From Lineus longissimus (taxonomy: Eukaryota; Nemertea; Pilidiophora; Heteronemertea; Lineidae): a DNA stretch of 64,000 nt. The stretch lies in NCBI RefSeq assembly GCF_910592395.1, contig NC_088317.1, forward strand, positions 6,140,001-6,204,000, given 5' to 3'. The notes under the pieces were generated by a model. The model did no database searches. It was not told where the DNA came from and was given only the letters and a program-made list of their open reading frames with translations. The position numbers and the translations under genes were made by a program. Below, one piece after another: positions 50,201-59,192 of the stretch (positions within the stretch are counted from its first letter, which is position 1; every line of letters begins with the position of its first letter).

Positions 50201-53200
50201 AATAGAAATGTCTAGGAGGATAACAGAACAACCAATTCCAACTGAACACGCCCAAAAACCTGAGAAAGATTTGAGCTTATAATGTTCTAGTTGACGTGTA
50301 GCACTCAACTTACTTGCAACACATTTCGTTCCAACCCATTTCTGACTCGCAATGCACCCTAAAGAGAAACAAAAAATATATGTTATGGAAGATGACTGAT
50401 ATACAAACCCAAACTGAAAGGCCAATTTTTTACTACATTTAAAAAAAATCTTATCAAAACTAAACTGAAAATAGAGTAACCAGTTTAGTCAAAATTCAAA
50501 TTTCATGTTATAGCATGGAACAGGTGCAATACCGGTGCAGAAATAGAAATGTCTAGAGGATAACAGAACAACCAATTCCAACTGAACACGCCCAAAAACC
50601 TGAGAAAGATTTGAGCTTATAATGTTCTAGTTGACGTGTAGCACTCAACTTACTTGCAACACATTTCGTTCCAACCCATTTCTGACTCGCAATGCACCCT
50701 AAAGAGAAACAAAAAATATATGTTATGGAAGATGACTGATATACAAACCCAAACTGAAAGGCCAATTTTTTACTACATTTAAAAAAAATCTTATCAAAAC
50801 TAAACTGAAAATAGAGTAACCAGTTTAGTCAAAATTCAAATTTCATGTTATAGCATGGAACAGGTGCAATACCGGTGCAGAAATAGAAATGTCTAGAGGA
50901 TAACAGAACAACCAATTCCAACTGAACACGCCCGAAAACCTGAGAAAGATTTGAGCTTATAATGTTCTAGTTGACGTGTAGCACTCAACTTACTTGCAAC
51001 ACATTTCGATCCAACCCATTTCTGACTCGCAATGCACCCTAAAGAGAAACAGAAAATATATGTTATGGAAGATGACTGATATACAAACCCAAACTGAAAG
51101 GCCAATTTTTTACTACATTTAAAAAAAATCTTATCAAAACTAAACTGACAATAGAGTAACCAGTTTAGTCAAAATTCAAATTTCATGTTATAGCATGGAA
51201 CAGGTGCAATACCGGTGCAGAAATAGAAATGTCTAGAGAATAACAGAACAACCAATTCCAACTGAACACGCCCAAAAACCTGAGAAAGATTTGAGCTTAT
51301 AATGTTCTAGTTGACGTGTAGCACTCAACTTACTTGCAACACATTTCGTTCCAACCCTTTTCTGACTCGCAATGCACCCTAAAGAGAAACAAAAAATATA
51401 TGTCATGGAAGATGACTGATATACAAACCCAAACTGAAAGGCCATTTTTTTACTACATTTAAAAAAAATCTTATCAAAACTAAACTGACAATAGAGTAAC
51501 CAGTTTAGTCAAAATTCAAATTTCATGTTATAGCTTGGAACAGGTGCAATACCGGTGCAGAAATAGAAATGTCTCCCGTGGGCTCCACATAACCATATAT
51601 CATACACAGTCAGAATAGAATAGGGCTGAACACTTCTTCCACGGCCATCTATACCACAAAGATAAGAACGGGCATGATACAATCCTTTGTTCAGCGGACT
51701 ACATTCTATCCTTGGAAATTTCCAACCTTCTTCATTGTTTACGACATTAGGTGAAAGGTAATGAAAACTATAGAAAAATACGACTAAGAGCATTGGCTTG
51801 GTTGATGGTTTGTTATTACAATTTAGTGTGTCTTTTTAATTGGGTATTTAGCAGTCAAATGGACCGCGCTGACCTCAAACTCCGACACAACAGACGTTAC
51901 GGCTCTGGAACGGCGAAGCAGCACCCTGGTGGCAAACAGCGCCATGCAGCGGCCACCCAGTGGTTTTGGTGGTATCCTGTTGAAAAGTTAGCTCCGTACC
52001 ATGGGAAAAGTCACAAAACTATAATGGGTTAATTAAGTATGGTATATGTTTAGCTGGATCTTTGCCGTCGACCTATGGCATTAGATTGCCAGTTTTCTGA
52101 TTATAGGTGACTCCAATGAAGGACCACGAATTGTTAAAGCTTTAGTTATCTTATTGTCGTTAGAATCGCACCATATAGTACATGTGAATGAAATATCTTA
52201 CGAGGAATGGGGGTTCCAAAGACTTCGACTTCGCACAAAGTCAAATGCTGGCTTCTTGACCTAACGACCGCAACATATCTCCCTTCTAGTTGCTTGTTGC
52301 AGTTAAATGCCTGTGATTGACCTTGTGGGACGGCTCCAGTCTTATGAGCACAGACCTCGCTAGAAGAAAACACAAGCTTCCTCCCTGGGGTAGGCCTGGT
52401 GTGTGTCACCACGATGTCGAAATTAGATAGTCTAGAACCTGCAATAAACACAATCAGAGGCAAAATATTTTGGTGTATGTCCTAGTCCTTTACTTTACTG
52501 TACAGATTAGAAAGCATGATAGAACATACAGCGGCGACTGATGCCTGGTCTTCTCCAAGGTTTCTTTTTCGTATTCAAGTCCAGGAAATCCAAGTTCAAA
52601 ACAAGAGACCCACTTACACTCGGAGCACTTAAAATAGGTACTGGGGTTAACCAGCACCACAATTGCTCCCTCATATATTTCACAATTAAGGATTAGTATA
52701 CCGGCGCCGTGTAAACACGTGTAAACAGTAGTAGAAGAAGGTCGAAGAAGAAGAAGACACAATGGTGTTTTGAAAAAATATTATTCTTGATTCATGTTCG
52801 ACCATACCTACCACAGCAGTCCCCTCTGTTATATAAGACAACCTTCTGTATCAAAGATGTATGAACTAAATCCACCGCCCACCAATTGTTGTTGACGTTA
52901 TCACCACCGTTGACGCTGGAATGGGTGCAACTGTTGCGGTAATACTCATTGTTTTTGTTGCCGTCTACAGCTCGGTTCGCTTTACCCCCACTCGTCTCAT
53001 GGAATTGCAGACATGTTTTCCTCAATGCCAGGTTCACAGGAACAGTACTCTCCGCTGGAACACAATTGTTTTAGACCACATTGATTTATCAGATTGACTA
53101 AGCATTGCCGATGATGGGCAACAGCAAAATAAAACTGACCATTTACCGGTTGACGAAATTTATATACGATGTACAAGAACTCGGTCAAAAGAGTCCGTTG

Positions 53201-54837
53201 CTCCAAAAAGCGCATTAAAGCGAATTAAATGACACTGAATATGAGTTTAAAGGCTTAGGCCTACGCCGTTCGTTGAAAACTTGAAATGCGTATTTGGCTA
53301 TGAACATTTTCGATTGCGTAAATACGTACTAAAGATATAAATTTCAGCACTGCCGTACACGTTATATAAGTACTATAATAGAAAGTTTCAGCAAATTCGT
53401 ATGCATTTAAACTGCACTACAGCATTGTGTATGTACTGCATTTCTATTTTCCTGAAGTAGTTACGGAGGGTCCTTTACGTATTTAAAATAGCATTTCACT
53501 ATATATTTCGACGGTATTTAGCTAGTCTTTCTGAAAGTTGAATAAGTGATACGCCGCGCATTTCTCTCGAACTGATCTTATACAAGATTTGCGAGTATAC
53601 CATAGTCTTAGATATCCTGGTTTCAAATAATGCAAATTAAAGAAATGGACATCATTTACATCAAGTACATATAATATGAATGTTTGTTCGTATGGTGATA
53701 GCGATCGTTAAAATGTTTCAAGTGAATAATATTTAAAAATTTGCTCTTGAAATTCATGACTATAAAACGATTTCATCACCGAGTTTAATAAAACGCGCAG
53801 CAAGGGCGAATGGTCACGTCCTCGAATACCAGAGTCAGTCGTATGCTACCCCCCCCCCCCCGCACACGTTTATGGCTGGCGCGAGTGGACAGAATTATGC
53901 CACGGCATAAATAGGAATTGTGGTGTGATTGTGGCGTGGCATAATTCTCAATTATTGTGGTGTGGCATAATTGTTAATTATGGTGCACCATAAATCAACC
54001 AATCAAAACCTCGGATCTCGTGAATTATGCTGCGGCATAAGCTGAATTGTGGTGTGGGGCAAAAGCAGTCAACCAATCAGATAGCCGGTAATTATGGACT
54101 GAAGTGTCATTTATGGAGGACGGAAGTGAGAATTGTGGACGTGATTTGTGTGTTGATGTTATTTTCAAAACACGATTGCAGGCCATGTGATCTTTGAGAC
54201 TTCGCGGGAAATGAAATTGTAAAAAACGCAAACCTCCAAAGATTTTCAGGTAAGTATTTTTAGGGTAGTTTAGAATAGCAGGACTGTGAAGGGCTTGAGA
54301 TCAAGGATCGCTTGCAATGAGAAGGAATAGAGAAAGAACCACAATTTAGCAACCTACGTGCATTTGTTGACACTTGAGTTTCGCACGTGCGTTTTTTACA
54401 ATTTCTCTTCCGGCGAAATCTAAAAGATCACATGACCTGCAATCGTGTATTGAAAATAACATCAACCCACAAATCGCGTCCACAATTCTCACTTCCGTCC
54501 TCCATAAATGACACGTCCGTCCACAATTCCCGGCTATCTGATTAGTTGACTGCTTTTGCCGAATATACCCACACCACAATTCAGATTTATGCCGCGGCAT
54601 AATTAGATATCCGAGGTATTGATTGGTTGATTAATGGTGCACCATAATTGAGAATTACGCCACACCACAATTCAGATTTATGCCGTGGCATAATTCGGAA
54701 TTCCGTCCACTCTCGCCAGCCATACAGGTTAGTCATGTTAATTAGCGTTAATTGCACTGATGACGGAAGGAAAACGTCCTACCTTGTGCTAAGATTGCAG
54801 TGACCACAATGGCCACCCATGCCAATGGTGATTTCAT
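35090..54837 (-). CDS. Secreted multidomain protein: F-type lectin, two-Cys microexon modules, VWD-C8-TIL, EGF-like, five FN2 domains
   Basis: I assembled this model from splice sites and frame. Coding exons, 5' to 3': 54783-54837, 52812-53054, 52202-52438, twelve 45-nt exons (47590-51378), 47134-47184, 46341-46591, 45543-45862, 44806-45107, 44446-44654, 43847-44027, 43418-43471, 42259-42312, 41429-41479, 41022-41072, 40692-40736, 39758-39808, 38849-39019, 38443-38553, 38136-38288, 37798-37908, 37491-37643, 37175-37285, 36562-36711, 35090-35229. They sum to 3795 nt with matching phases at every junction, giving 1264 residues. The protein has a signal peptide and no membrane anchor, so it is secreted. 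A lectin plus von Willebrand assembly domains plus FN2 modules suggests an adhesive, mucus or clotting/haemolymph protein that binds glycans and multimerises through disulfides. Extra microexons could have been missed. A non-coding first exon probably ends at 55266. Confidence 0.85.
35380..35932 (-). pseudogene. Penelope-like element fragment (GIY-YIG endonuclease)
   Basis: On the minus strand, 35932-35648 encodes VVYKLQCPCDRNMSYIGKSKRHLATR, a GIY-YIG nuclease core with the CxC-type insert characteristic of Penelope-like retroelements. A TGA at about 35645-35647 interrupts the frame, after which EALFIKATDHRKIDNN continues the family C-terminus. It lies in the last intron of the secreted protein gene. 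A 5'-truncated, dead copy. Confidence 0.7.
36562..36711 (-). CDS. Exon: fibronectin type II domain 4
   Basis: Encodes KCVFPFKYNGKYYGGC, then NPWCATTPDYDTDAKWGYC. Phase 1-1, flanked by CAG acceptor and GTTTG donor (the donor is weak). Confidence 0.85.
37175..37285 (-). CDS. Exon: 37-residue two-Cys module C
   Basis: A 111-nt phase 1-1 exon encoding SCTTQKGERKIVGESWMF...YFCDQ. The C...G...GE(x)W...FC pattern slightly recalls the start of FN1/VWC-type modules, but the family is not certain. It always precedes or follows an FN2 exon in this gene. Confidence 0.75.
37491..37643 (-). CDS. Exon: fibronectin type II domain 3
   Basis: Encodes GCVFPFLDGTVYRGSC...QRWCGTVKDGTKWGYC. Nearly identical to the exon at 38136-38288. 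Confidence 0.88.
37798..37908 (-). CDS. Exon: two-Cys module B
   Basis: A 111-nt exon encoding CRTSASLVKMIGDAWTEGKEKVFC. Duplicate of 38443-38553 with two or three residue changes. Confidence 0.8.
38136..38288 (-). CDS. Exon: fibronectin type II domain 2
   Basis: FN2 domain, 153 nt, phase 1-1, part of the 645-bp duplication. Confidence 0.88.
38443..38553 (-). CDS. Exon: two-Cys module A
   Basis: Encodes CRTSAGLVKMAGDAWTEGKE, then VFCNTDGSIGKITG, 111 nt, phase 1-1. Confidence 0.8.
38849..39019 (-). CDS. Exon: fibronectin type II domain 1
   Basis: Encodes GCVIPFLFGGKWQEDC...KKWCGTTENYDQDKKWGYC, the best FN2 match in the gene (171 nt, phase 1-1). Confidence 0.92.
39758..39808 (-). CDS. Microexon: two-Cys module (GTGEKWHGATNK)
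   Basis: 51 nt, phase 1-1, encoding CGTGEKWHGATNKCYQ between a CAG acceptor and a GTAATA donor. Same C-x4-(K)W-x5-KC layout as the array exons. Confidence 0.75.
40202..40576. repeat. Intronic tandem repeat, 125-bp period x 3
   Basis: Three copies (starting near 40202, 40327 and 40452) of a unit beginning ATTGAGCAACTA. The last is diverged. Confidence 0.9.
40692..40736 (-). CDS. Microexon: two-Cys module (QVDQLWKMDK)
   Basis: 45 nt, phase 1-1, encoding CQVDQLWKMDKCVN, with TTTAG acceptor and GTGAGT donor. Confidence 0.78.
41022..41072 (-). CDS. Microexon: two-Cys module (VPADKWNEASKK)
   Basis: 51 nt, phase 1-1, encoding CVPADKWNEASKKCEP, with CAG acceptor and GTGAGT donor. Confidence 0.8.
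41429..41479 (-). CDS. Microexon: two-Cys module (SIAQLWEDTSKK)
   Basis: 51 nt, phase 1-1, encoding CSIAQLWEDTSKKCVE. Confidence 0.8.
42259..42312 (-). CDS. Microexon: two-Cys module (PDAKTEWDEKQGK)
   Basis: 54 nt, phase 1-1, encoding CPDAKTEWDEKQGKCVN. Confidence 0.8.
43418..43471 (-). CDS. Microexon: two-Cys module (PKAEEKWDTKDSK)
   Basis: 54 nt, phase 1-1, encoding CPKAEEKWDTKDSKCVL. Confidence 0.8.
43847..44027 (-). CDS. Exon: post-TIL segment and EGF-like domain
   Basis: 181 nt, phase 0 in and phase 1 out. After GCTVKYECTAQG comes CHKDASCSTVNGQYACKCNDG, then FNGDGHSCQT, a calcium-type EGF-like pattern (six cysteines, NGxGxxC end). Confidence 0.82.
44446..44654 (-). CDS. Exon: TIL domain
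   Basis: 209 nt encoding a cysteine-rich trypsin-inhibitor-like domain (NCEANASY...CEKTCQQRNAPADCV...DGCSCNEGYFRLGNDCVLPGKCGC), the usual partner downstream of C8. Confidence 0.88.
44806..45107 (-). CDS. Exon: C8 domain
   Basis: 302 nt. Eight or more cysteines with C8 spacing (FKACIASGLVNLKQYQDSCE, then CFYSK...VCKNLAVFADDCAKQGLGSV..W). It follows the VWD exons as in mucins, von Willebrand factor and zonadhesin. Confidence 0.88.
45543..45862 (-). CDS. Exon: VWD domain, C-terminal half
   Basis: 320 nt, phase 0 in, phase 2 out (donor GTAGGT chosen because it keeps the frame with the next exon). Contains GICGTCNDNRNDDL, the typical GxCGxxNxxxxDD end of VWD with calcium-binding acids. Confidence 0.9.
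46341..46591 (-). CDS. Exon: VWD domain, N-terminal half
   Basis: 251 nt. Encodes CFAGGDPHYYQYDGHRIDFM then GKCKYTF, the classic GDPHY..fDG..i.f.G.C.Y start of a von Willebrand type D domain. Confidence 0.93.
47134..47184 (-). CDS. Microexon: two-Cys module (PSPQKYNTVSGT)
   Basis: 51 nt, phase 1-1, encoding CPSPQKYNTVSGTCEA, between the 12-copy array and the VWD exons. Confidence 0.78.
47480..51573 (-). repeat. Array of twelve ~340-bp units, each with one 45-nt microexon
   Basis: Twelve head-to-tail units spaced 340 or 342 bp, almost identical in both intron and exon. Microexons (minus strand): 47590-47634, 47930-47974, 48270-48314, 48612-48656, 48952-48996, 49292-49336, 49632-49676, 49972-50016, 50314-50358, 50654-50698, 50994-51038, 51334-51378. 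Each has a TTTAG acceptor and a GTAAGT or GTAGGT donor and is phase 1-1. When spliced in tandem they encode repeats of RCIASQKWVGTKCVA. Copy 11 has T to S before KC, and copy 12 has W to R. Diagnostic variants show that copies 2-6 and 7-11 are a duplicated five-unit block (1702 bp). Confidence 0.93.
51574..52145. other. Intron, no certain exon
   Basis: Between the array and the second lectin exon. A minus-strand stretch (51575-51690) could encode a C-x14-C segment, but its acceptor lacks a pyrimidine tract and it has no KW motif, so it was left out of the gene model. Confidence 0.4.
52202..52438 (-). CDS. Exon: F-type lectin domain, second half
   Basis: 237 nt, phase 1-1. Encodes SRLSNFDIVVTHTRP ... 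GRYVAVVRSRSQHLTLCEVEVFG, the C-terminal strands of the F5/8-C-like fucolectin fold. Confidence 0.88.
52812..53054 (-). CDS. Exon: F-type lectin (fucolectin, FTP) domain, first half
   Basis: 243 nt, phase 1-1. Encodes NLALRKTCLQFHETSGGKAN, then RAVDGNKNNEYYRNSCTHSS, then NNWWAVDLVHTSLIQKVVLY and NRGDCC. The RAVDGN, WWxVDL and (N)RxDCC motifs are hallmarks of eel-fucolectin/tachylectin-4 domains, and histidine and arginine residues for fucose binding are plausible. The donor GTAGGT was preferred because it joins in frame to 52438. Confidence 0.92.
53871..54725. repeat. Fold-back element in intron 1 of the coding region
   Basis: Arms of about 350 bp (53871-54233 and 54388-54725) are imperfect reverse complements, starting TATGGCTGGCG and ending with its complement. 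Each arm contains several copies of a TTATGCC(A/G)CGGCATAA-type palindrome and ATTGTGGTG/CACCACAAT motifs. No coding capacity. Confidence 0.85.
54783..54837 (-). CDS. First coding exon: signal peptide
   Basis: ATG at 54837. Encodes MKSPLAWVAIVVTAILAQ, a textbook signal peptide, then donor GTAGGA in phase 1. A TTTTAG acceptor sits immediately before the ATG, so the 5' UTR is spliced. Confidence 0.88.
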
Positions 54838-55265
54838 TCTAAAAGAAACCGATAGAAAGGAAAAGGAAAAAGTTATCGTTAGAAAACGCAATGAATACTT
54901 CGAAGAGGTCGACGGTTAATAAGCAGTTGTGTTCGTTTTTACCAATTATAATATGTGGTTTTATCAGTTAAATACAGATAACAGATAATCTACCACTACA
55001 TTTTCAGGGGCAAAATATCTGACATCAATATTATGGCATAAAAGAGGTTCCAAAGTCTGCCTATTTGGTTTTTAAGATTGAAAAGTGTGGTAAATACGCG
55101 CACGTTCTGTTATTAGGCAGTGTTAGTTGTCAAGGGGAGTTTAGAGCAATCACATCAAGATCGAATATACCTTTTGAACTGAAAATAGTTATAACAGCAA
55201 CACCAAGAAGAATCAAACCTGGACGAACGAGGAAGGATTCGGAATTCGTTTGGATTTTTACTTAC

Positions 55266-55328
55266 CTTTGAGTGGAACTGCAGGGCTTGCCAGAAGAAAC
55301 GGGGCATGAAATGCAATTGTTTCCCCAA
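55266..55328 (-). promoter_or_regulatory. Non-coding first exon and core promoter of the secreted gene
   Basis: A donor CAAAG|GTAAGT lies at 55266. Upstream, a TATATTTT box on the minus strand (about 55352-55359) is placed about 30 bp before a likely transcription start near 55325, giving a 5' UTR exon of about 60 nt. Confidence 0.5.
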
Positions 55329-55446
55329 CGAATGCCAGGACGGTTATACCGAAAATATATGAGCGAGCCTTATTTATTTCTTTGTAATACTAGTACTTCC
55401 AGAAACGCCTGTTGAATGTTGGCATTGACATTGAAATTTGCGTAAT

Positions 55447-55550
55447 ACGAGAGAACCCGTCAAAGGAATTAACATATGTCGGAGATGAAATTTCAAACTT
55501 TCATGAAACAGGTGGCTCTAAGTCGTTAATATGTTGACAGAGAAGGTTGA
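55447..55550. repeat. Dispersed repeat, copy 1
   Basis: About 100 bp (GAGAGAACC...AGGTGG...GACAGAGAA) is repeated with divergence at 57896-58000 in the same orientation. Confidence 0.7.
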
Positions 55551-56055
55551 ACTATGGCTTGACGAGCGTTTGAGTTTTGATAGTAGAAAAAGGGGAACAT
55601 TGACCGACTCCACTCACAGGCGATTTTAAACTTTGACATGTGACTATTCATTGTAAACAGTGCCTTGTAGGCCGAATGAGCTGCCTGCTCCACCTGATAT
55701 GACCATTTCCCACTATAGTGGAAAAGCATACCAAGATATGCGTCCACAACCTCAAACTCTTCGTGTCCATAATGCCATTTCTCCCTATCTGCTAAAATAC
55801 CATTTTTTCTGCACACAATGATTTGAGTTTTACCTAGGTTGACCGAGAGGCCCCACTTATCAGAGTATTCCATCAAGGCGTCGATGAGATCTTGAAGCTC
55901 CTTAGGACTATTTGCCGGAAGGATCATGTCATCGGCGAATAGTAGAATATATATATCTCTCAGGACATCACCCGTTTTTGTAAAAGCTTTTCCCAATTCT
56001 GCTACAATATCATTGGTGATAACGAACCGCCCTGCTTAAGGCCTGTGTTAAATGG
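55526..56055 (-). pseudogene. Non-LTR retrotransposon (LINE) reverse transcriptase fragment
   Basis: The minus strand encodes FNTGLKQGGSLSP (about 56045-56005) and, after a frame change, ILLFADDMILPANSPKELQDL, then a SVNLGKTQIIV block. These are the conserved KQG..LSP and F/YADD catalytic blocks of LINE reverse transcriptases. The copy is truncated at both sides and has a stop in the first block. The clade was not determined. Confidence 0.82.
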
Positions 56056-56860
56056 TTATGTTGAGTGTCCGTTTTTAGAGGCACCTCTTAATTCGAGTGC
56101 AATCAGAAAATTCATTTTTATCCAATTATTTGCAATCAACAAGCATTTATCATCAATTCTTTAATTTTTTTTCGCCCTTATCGAACCGTTGTAGCCACCA
56201 GGCTTGCCATACATTGCATGGGAGTTAAAAGGTAACTCGTGTCAAATTTCACCATATAATGTTTTAGCAGTTTTTGACAAATGACTACGTCACTTTCTCA
56301 TAAAGCGGTAAGGTTTTCGAATCGAAATGCACATTTTCTAGAAATTGATGATTTTAATCCCGCCCGGACGGCTCGCTTCGATGCAGTTGAAATCGCGCTA
56401 CGCCGACGACGTTTTCGTTGATGACGTCACAACATGACAATTTTCGCGGTCGCGGTGGTTTACATTCCCGCGAAAAAAACAAAAAAAATCTCATCCGTTT
56501 ATTTACAACTGCCATTGACCATTGACATTCCATCCTGTCCTTACACAATATATACACGATAAGAACTGAAGATTATGGAGAAGAAGAAAAGGTTGTTGGG
56601 TGGCGTTGTGCTGCGATGTTTTGCGGCAACACCAGCAAAATTGAAGGTGTTGGGGTTTTCTCCTGGCCTGACCCTATCAAAGCACCGGGCCGTCACCATG
56701 AAGTTCGAGTTAAGAGGTCACCAGCCGATGGTTCATCTTCTCCTCCTGATGCTCCGCCGGTACACAACTTCGAGAACCAACTCCAAATTCGTCTGCCGTT
56801 GGGGGTCTTCCAGCACATTTGGAAAAAATCTCGAAGTAACAAAGTAAGGGAAGGGACGGC

Positions 56861-56883
56861 CCCCCCCCCCCCCCCCCCCCCCC
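56861..56883. repeat. Poly-C tract
   Basis: About 23 consecutive C. Similar tracts lie at 34551, 53851 and about 62980. Can form G-quadruplex on the opposite strand. Confidence 0.95.
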
Positions 56884-57464
56884 AAGTCCTGAGTCATTTC
56901 ATCATAAATTTCCTAAGTCCAACCAGGAAATTCCATCGCTGACGTCATAATAATGGTATTCCTAAAACTATTTTTAGACCTCATTTAATATTCATTAGAT
57001 TTTCCTGAGCGTACGCGAACTACTGCGGATATAGCTTCTTCCTAGAGCGAATAGGAAAATATTCGACGGACTGACTTGTTCATGTTATGACGTCATGAGG
57101 TCACGTGACTTAGTGTGGGTTTTTCAAAACGTCTTCGGCAGTTGGCCAGTCTGACGCGATTAAAACAGCGATTTTATAATAAATCTAATCAAAAATGGAA
57201 AATTTTAGCTTTACATTTGTGATCAACAATTAAAAACGGACGTATTTCCGCAAAGTTGTAAATCACATCATAGTATCACTTTAAGATTAAATTGTTTATT
57301 AATAAATGAAATTTTAATTCTTAATAACAGGATTTTTCCCAATTCTTCTTTCTGGTAGAATCACCCATTTTATAGGTTCCTGCCACCTATCAAGTAGCCG
57401 CCAGACTGGTGTAGTTCTTTGAACTCTGGAAACCAGTATTGTCCAATTCCAGCAGTGTACAATT

Positions 57465-57790
57465 CTTTCAACACCGAACATTGGTGTTCAGCCTACCCCC
57501 TATTTGAGGGTTCACTGACTGGTACACCCTCTGCACTGCTACACTTTCAGCGGATCTCCTAAGTGAGTGTTCATGGATAGGGACACCGTCCTACAGTGTT
57601 GTGAACACCGAAAATGAGTGTTCATCAATATTTTAAATCGGTGTCCCTGAAAATGAACACCACATGTCGGTGTTCAATGAACACCGAGAAGAGGTGTAAC
57701 CCCTACACCGAAAATCGGTGAGGGGCACTAAGTAACCCTGATTTTCAGTGTTCATTGAACACCCATTTTCAGTGTTACTGTTACACCACT
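57465..57790. repeat. Cluster of GGTGTTCA / TGAACACC motifs
   Basis: More than a dozen copies of GTGTTCA or ACACCGA-type motifs occur in alternating orientation, including the perfect palindrome GGTGTTCAATGAACACC and GTGTTCATTGAACAC. Spacings are irregular, so this is not a simple tandem satellite. Confidence 0.8.
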
Positions 57791-57895
57791 TTTATACTGT
57801 GTTGACAGCTAGGATCTCGAATGTGGACAGCGAGGCATTCTGGATTCCTTCTGGGACCAATCCTTCAAATTTGCACTGACACATGCGTGTATAAA

Positions 57896-58000
57896 CGAGA
57901 GAACCCTTCAAAAGAATTGATAAATGTCGTCAGATGAAATGCCACATTTTCATGAAGCAGGTGGTTCTTAAGTTGTCAATATTTCGACAGAGAAACCTGA
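57896..58000. repeat. Dispersed repeat, copy 2
   Basis: Diverged copy of 55447-55550. Confidence 0.7.
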
Positions 58001-58580
58001 ACCATTGCCAGCTGGGATGCGAGGCATTCTGGAGACTTTCTGAGGCCAATCCTTTGTCCATAATTACTACAATATATACGTGTACATTTGTAGATTTGTA
58101 GAGACCCAGGGGGAGATGTTTAAAGCCCTTTCGATGAATTTTATTCAATACATACCACCAGATGACGCCACCTTTCGTACCACACATGTCCCTGAAATAG
58201 TGTAAACTTGGCCCAAAATATAGGCCTGATGTGGATCAAGTTCACCTGGTCATAGAGTGGTGGAAAAAATTTTTTCCGTAAGGCAACCACCATGTGGCCA
58301 GGCGAATATGAGCTTTAGACCAAATTAAAAAAAAAGATGTTGCGGCTTTTCATTGATCAAATTTGACTTGAAGTGAAACTACAGTAATTCACTGTCGCGC
58401 AACTTAAGCCAGACACAGGCTCGCCTCGCAGATTGAAGGTATGTTGCATATTGTGTGGGTGACCGTTTAGGTCATAACTGCCACACCCTACACATGTTAA
58501 GGTAAGTAGTGACCCAGAAGTATTAATGTAGCAGGAAGGGTTGGGCGTTTGTGGTTTCTGAGTCTGAGGGGGTTGGTGTC

Positions 58581-58642
58581 TGTTGACTGTGTTTTAAGAG
58601 AGACTAGGCATGGCGCCAGTCTCTCTTAAAGCACAGTCAACA
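58581..58642 (+). ncRNA. Pre-miRNA-like hairpin (copy 1)
   Basis: A 25-nt arm (TGTTGACTGTG...GAGAGACT), a 12-nt loop and a complementary arm with one G-U pair. The size suits a miRNA/shRNA precursor or a short fold-back insertion; expression is unknown. Confidence 0.35.
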
Positions 58643-59192
58643 GGCATTTGGTCTCAGTATTTGGGTAAGTACAGAATCAAGCCAGCTCAGAGAGCAATGA
58701 TTGAACGATGCTGTGGACAAGTCCAAGGATACTGCATCAGTCACGACCAACTTCTCATCAGAAAGCGTCACCACCAGCATATTCAATGTTCAGTTCCAAC
58801 CTGTACCAGTCCAATGCACGCCTGTCATGGTCAGCAGTGGTCAGCTTAGCGCGATATGGAACATTCTTCCGAAACTCAAGCGAGGGAAGTCTGCTCATTA
58901 GCATATCTCGCGCACTGCTCCTTCTGGTCAAACATCGTAGTGAAATCGTAATAGAAAACGTCTGGCTTCTCGCCAGACTAATAAATGAAGAACTAATAGG
59001 TAAAGCACTTCTACTTGCGCGAAACTGCTTTGGGTCCTTGCGTCAAGCAAAGCATTTAGGCCACTTTAAACAGATTTATTCGATACGGAAGAATGTTTCC
59101 GCCGAGATGCTAAAGTGTGTCTGATCCAGAAGTATTAAGGTAGCAGGAAGGGTTGGGCGTTTGTGGTTTCTGAGTCTGAGGGGGTTGGTGTC

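Noticed and set aside
47381-51445. Repeated 70-94-residue minus-strand ORFs across the 340-bp array
   Set aside because: They are read-through of intron-exon-intron in each unit. Only the 45-nt piece between a good acceptor and donor fits the gene, so the longer ORFs are not separate proteins.
47480-51573. CRISPR-like array
   Set aside because: Units are ~340 bp with no unique spacers and the genome is eukaryotic.
51509-51793. Possible extra exon next to the array
   Set aside because: A C-x14-C segment is present, but the acceptor has no pyrimidine tract and the KW core of the module is missing.
56575-56942. THAP-like zinc finger in a frame reading CGNTSKIEGVGVFSWPDP
   Set aside because: The CGNTS...VxVFxWPxDP flavour recalls THAP domains, but the rest of the domain is missing, the upstream cysteine is misplaced and the frame runs into a poly-C tract. 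Too weak to annotate.
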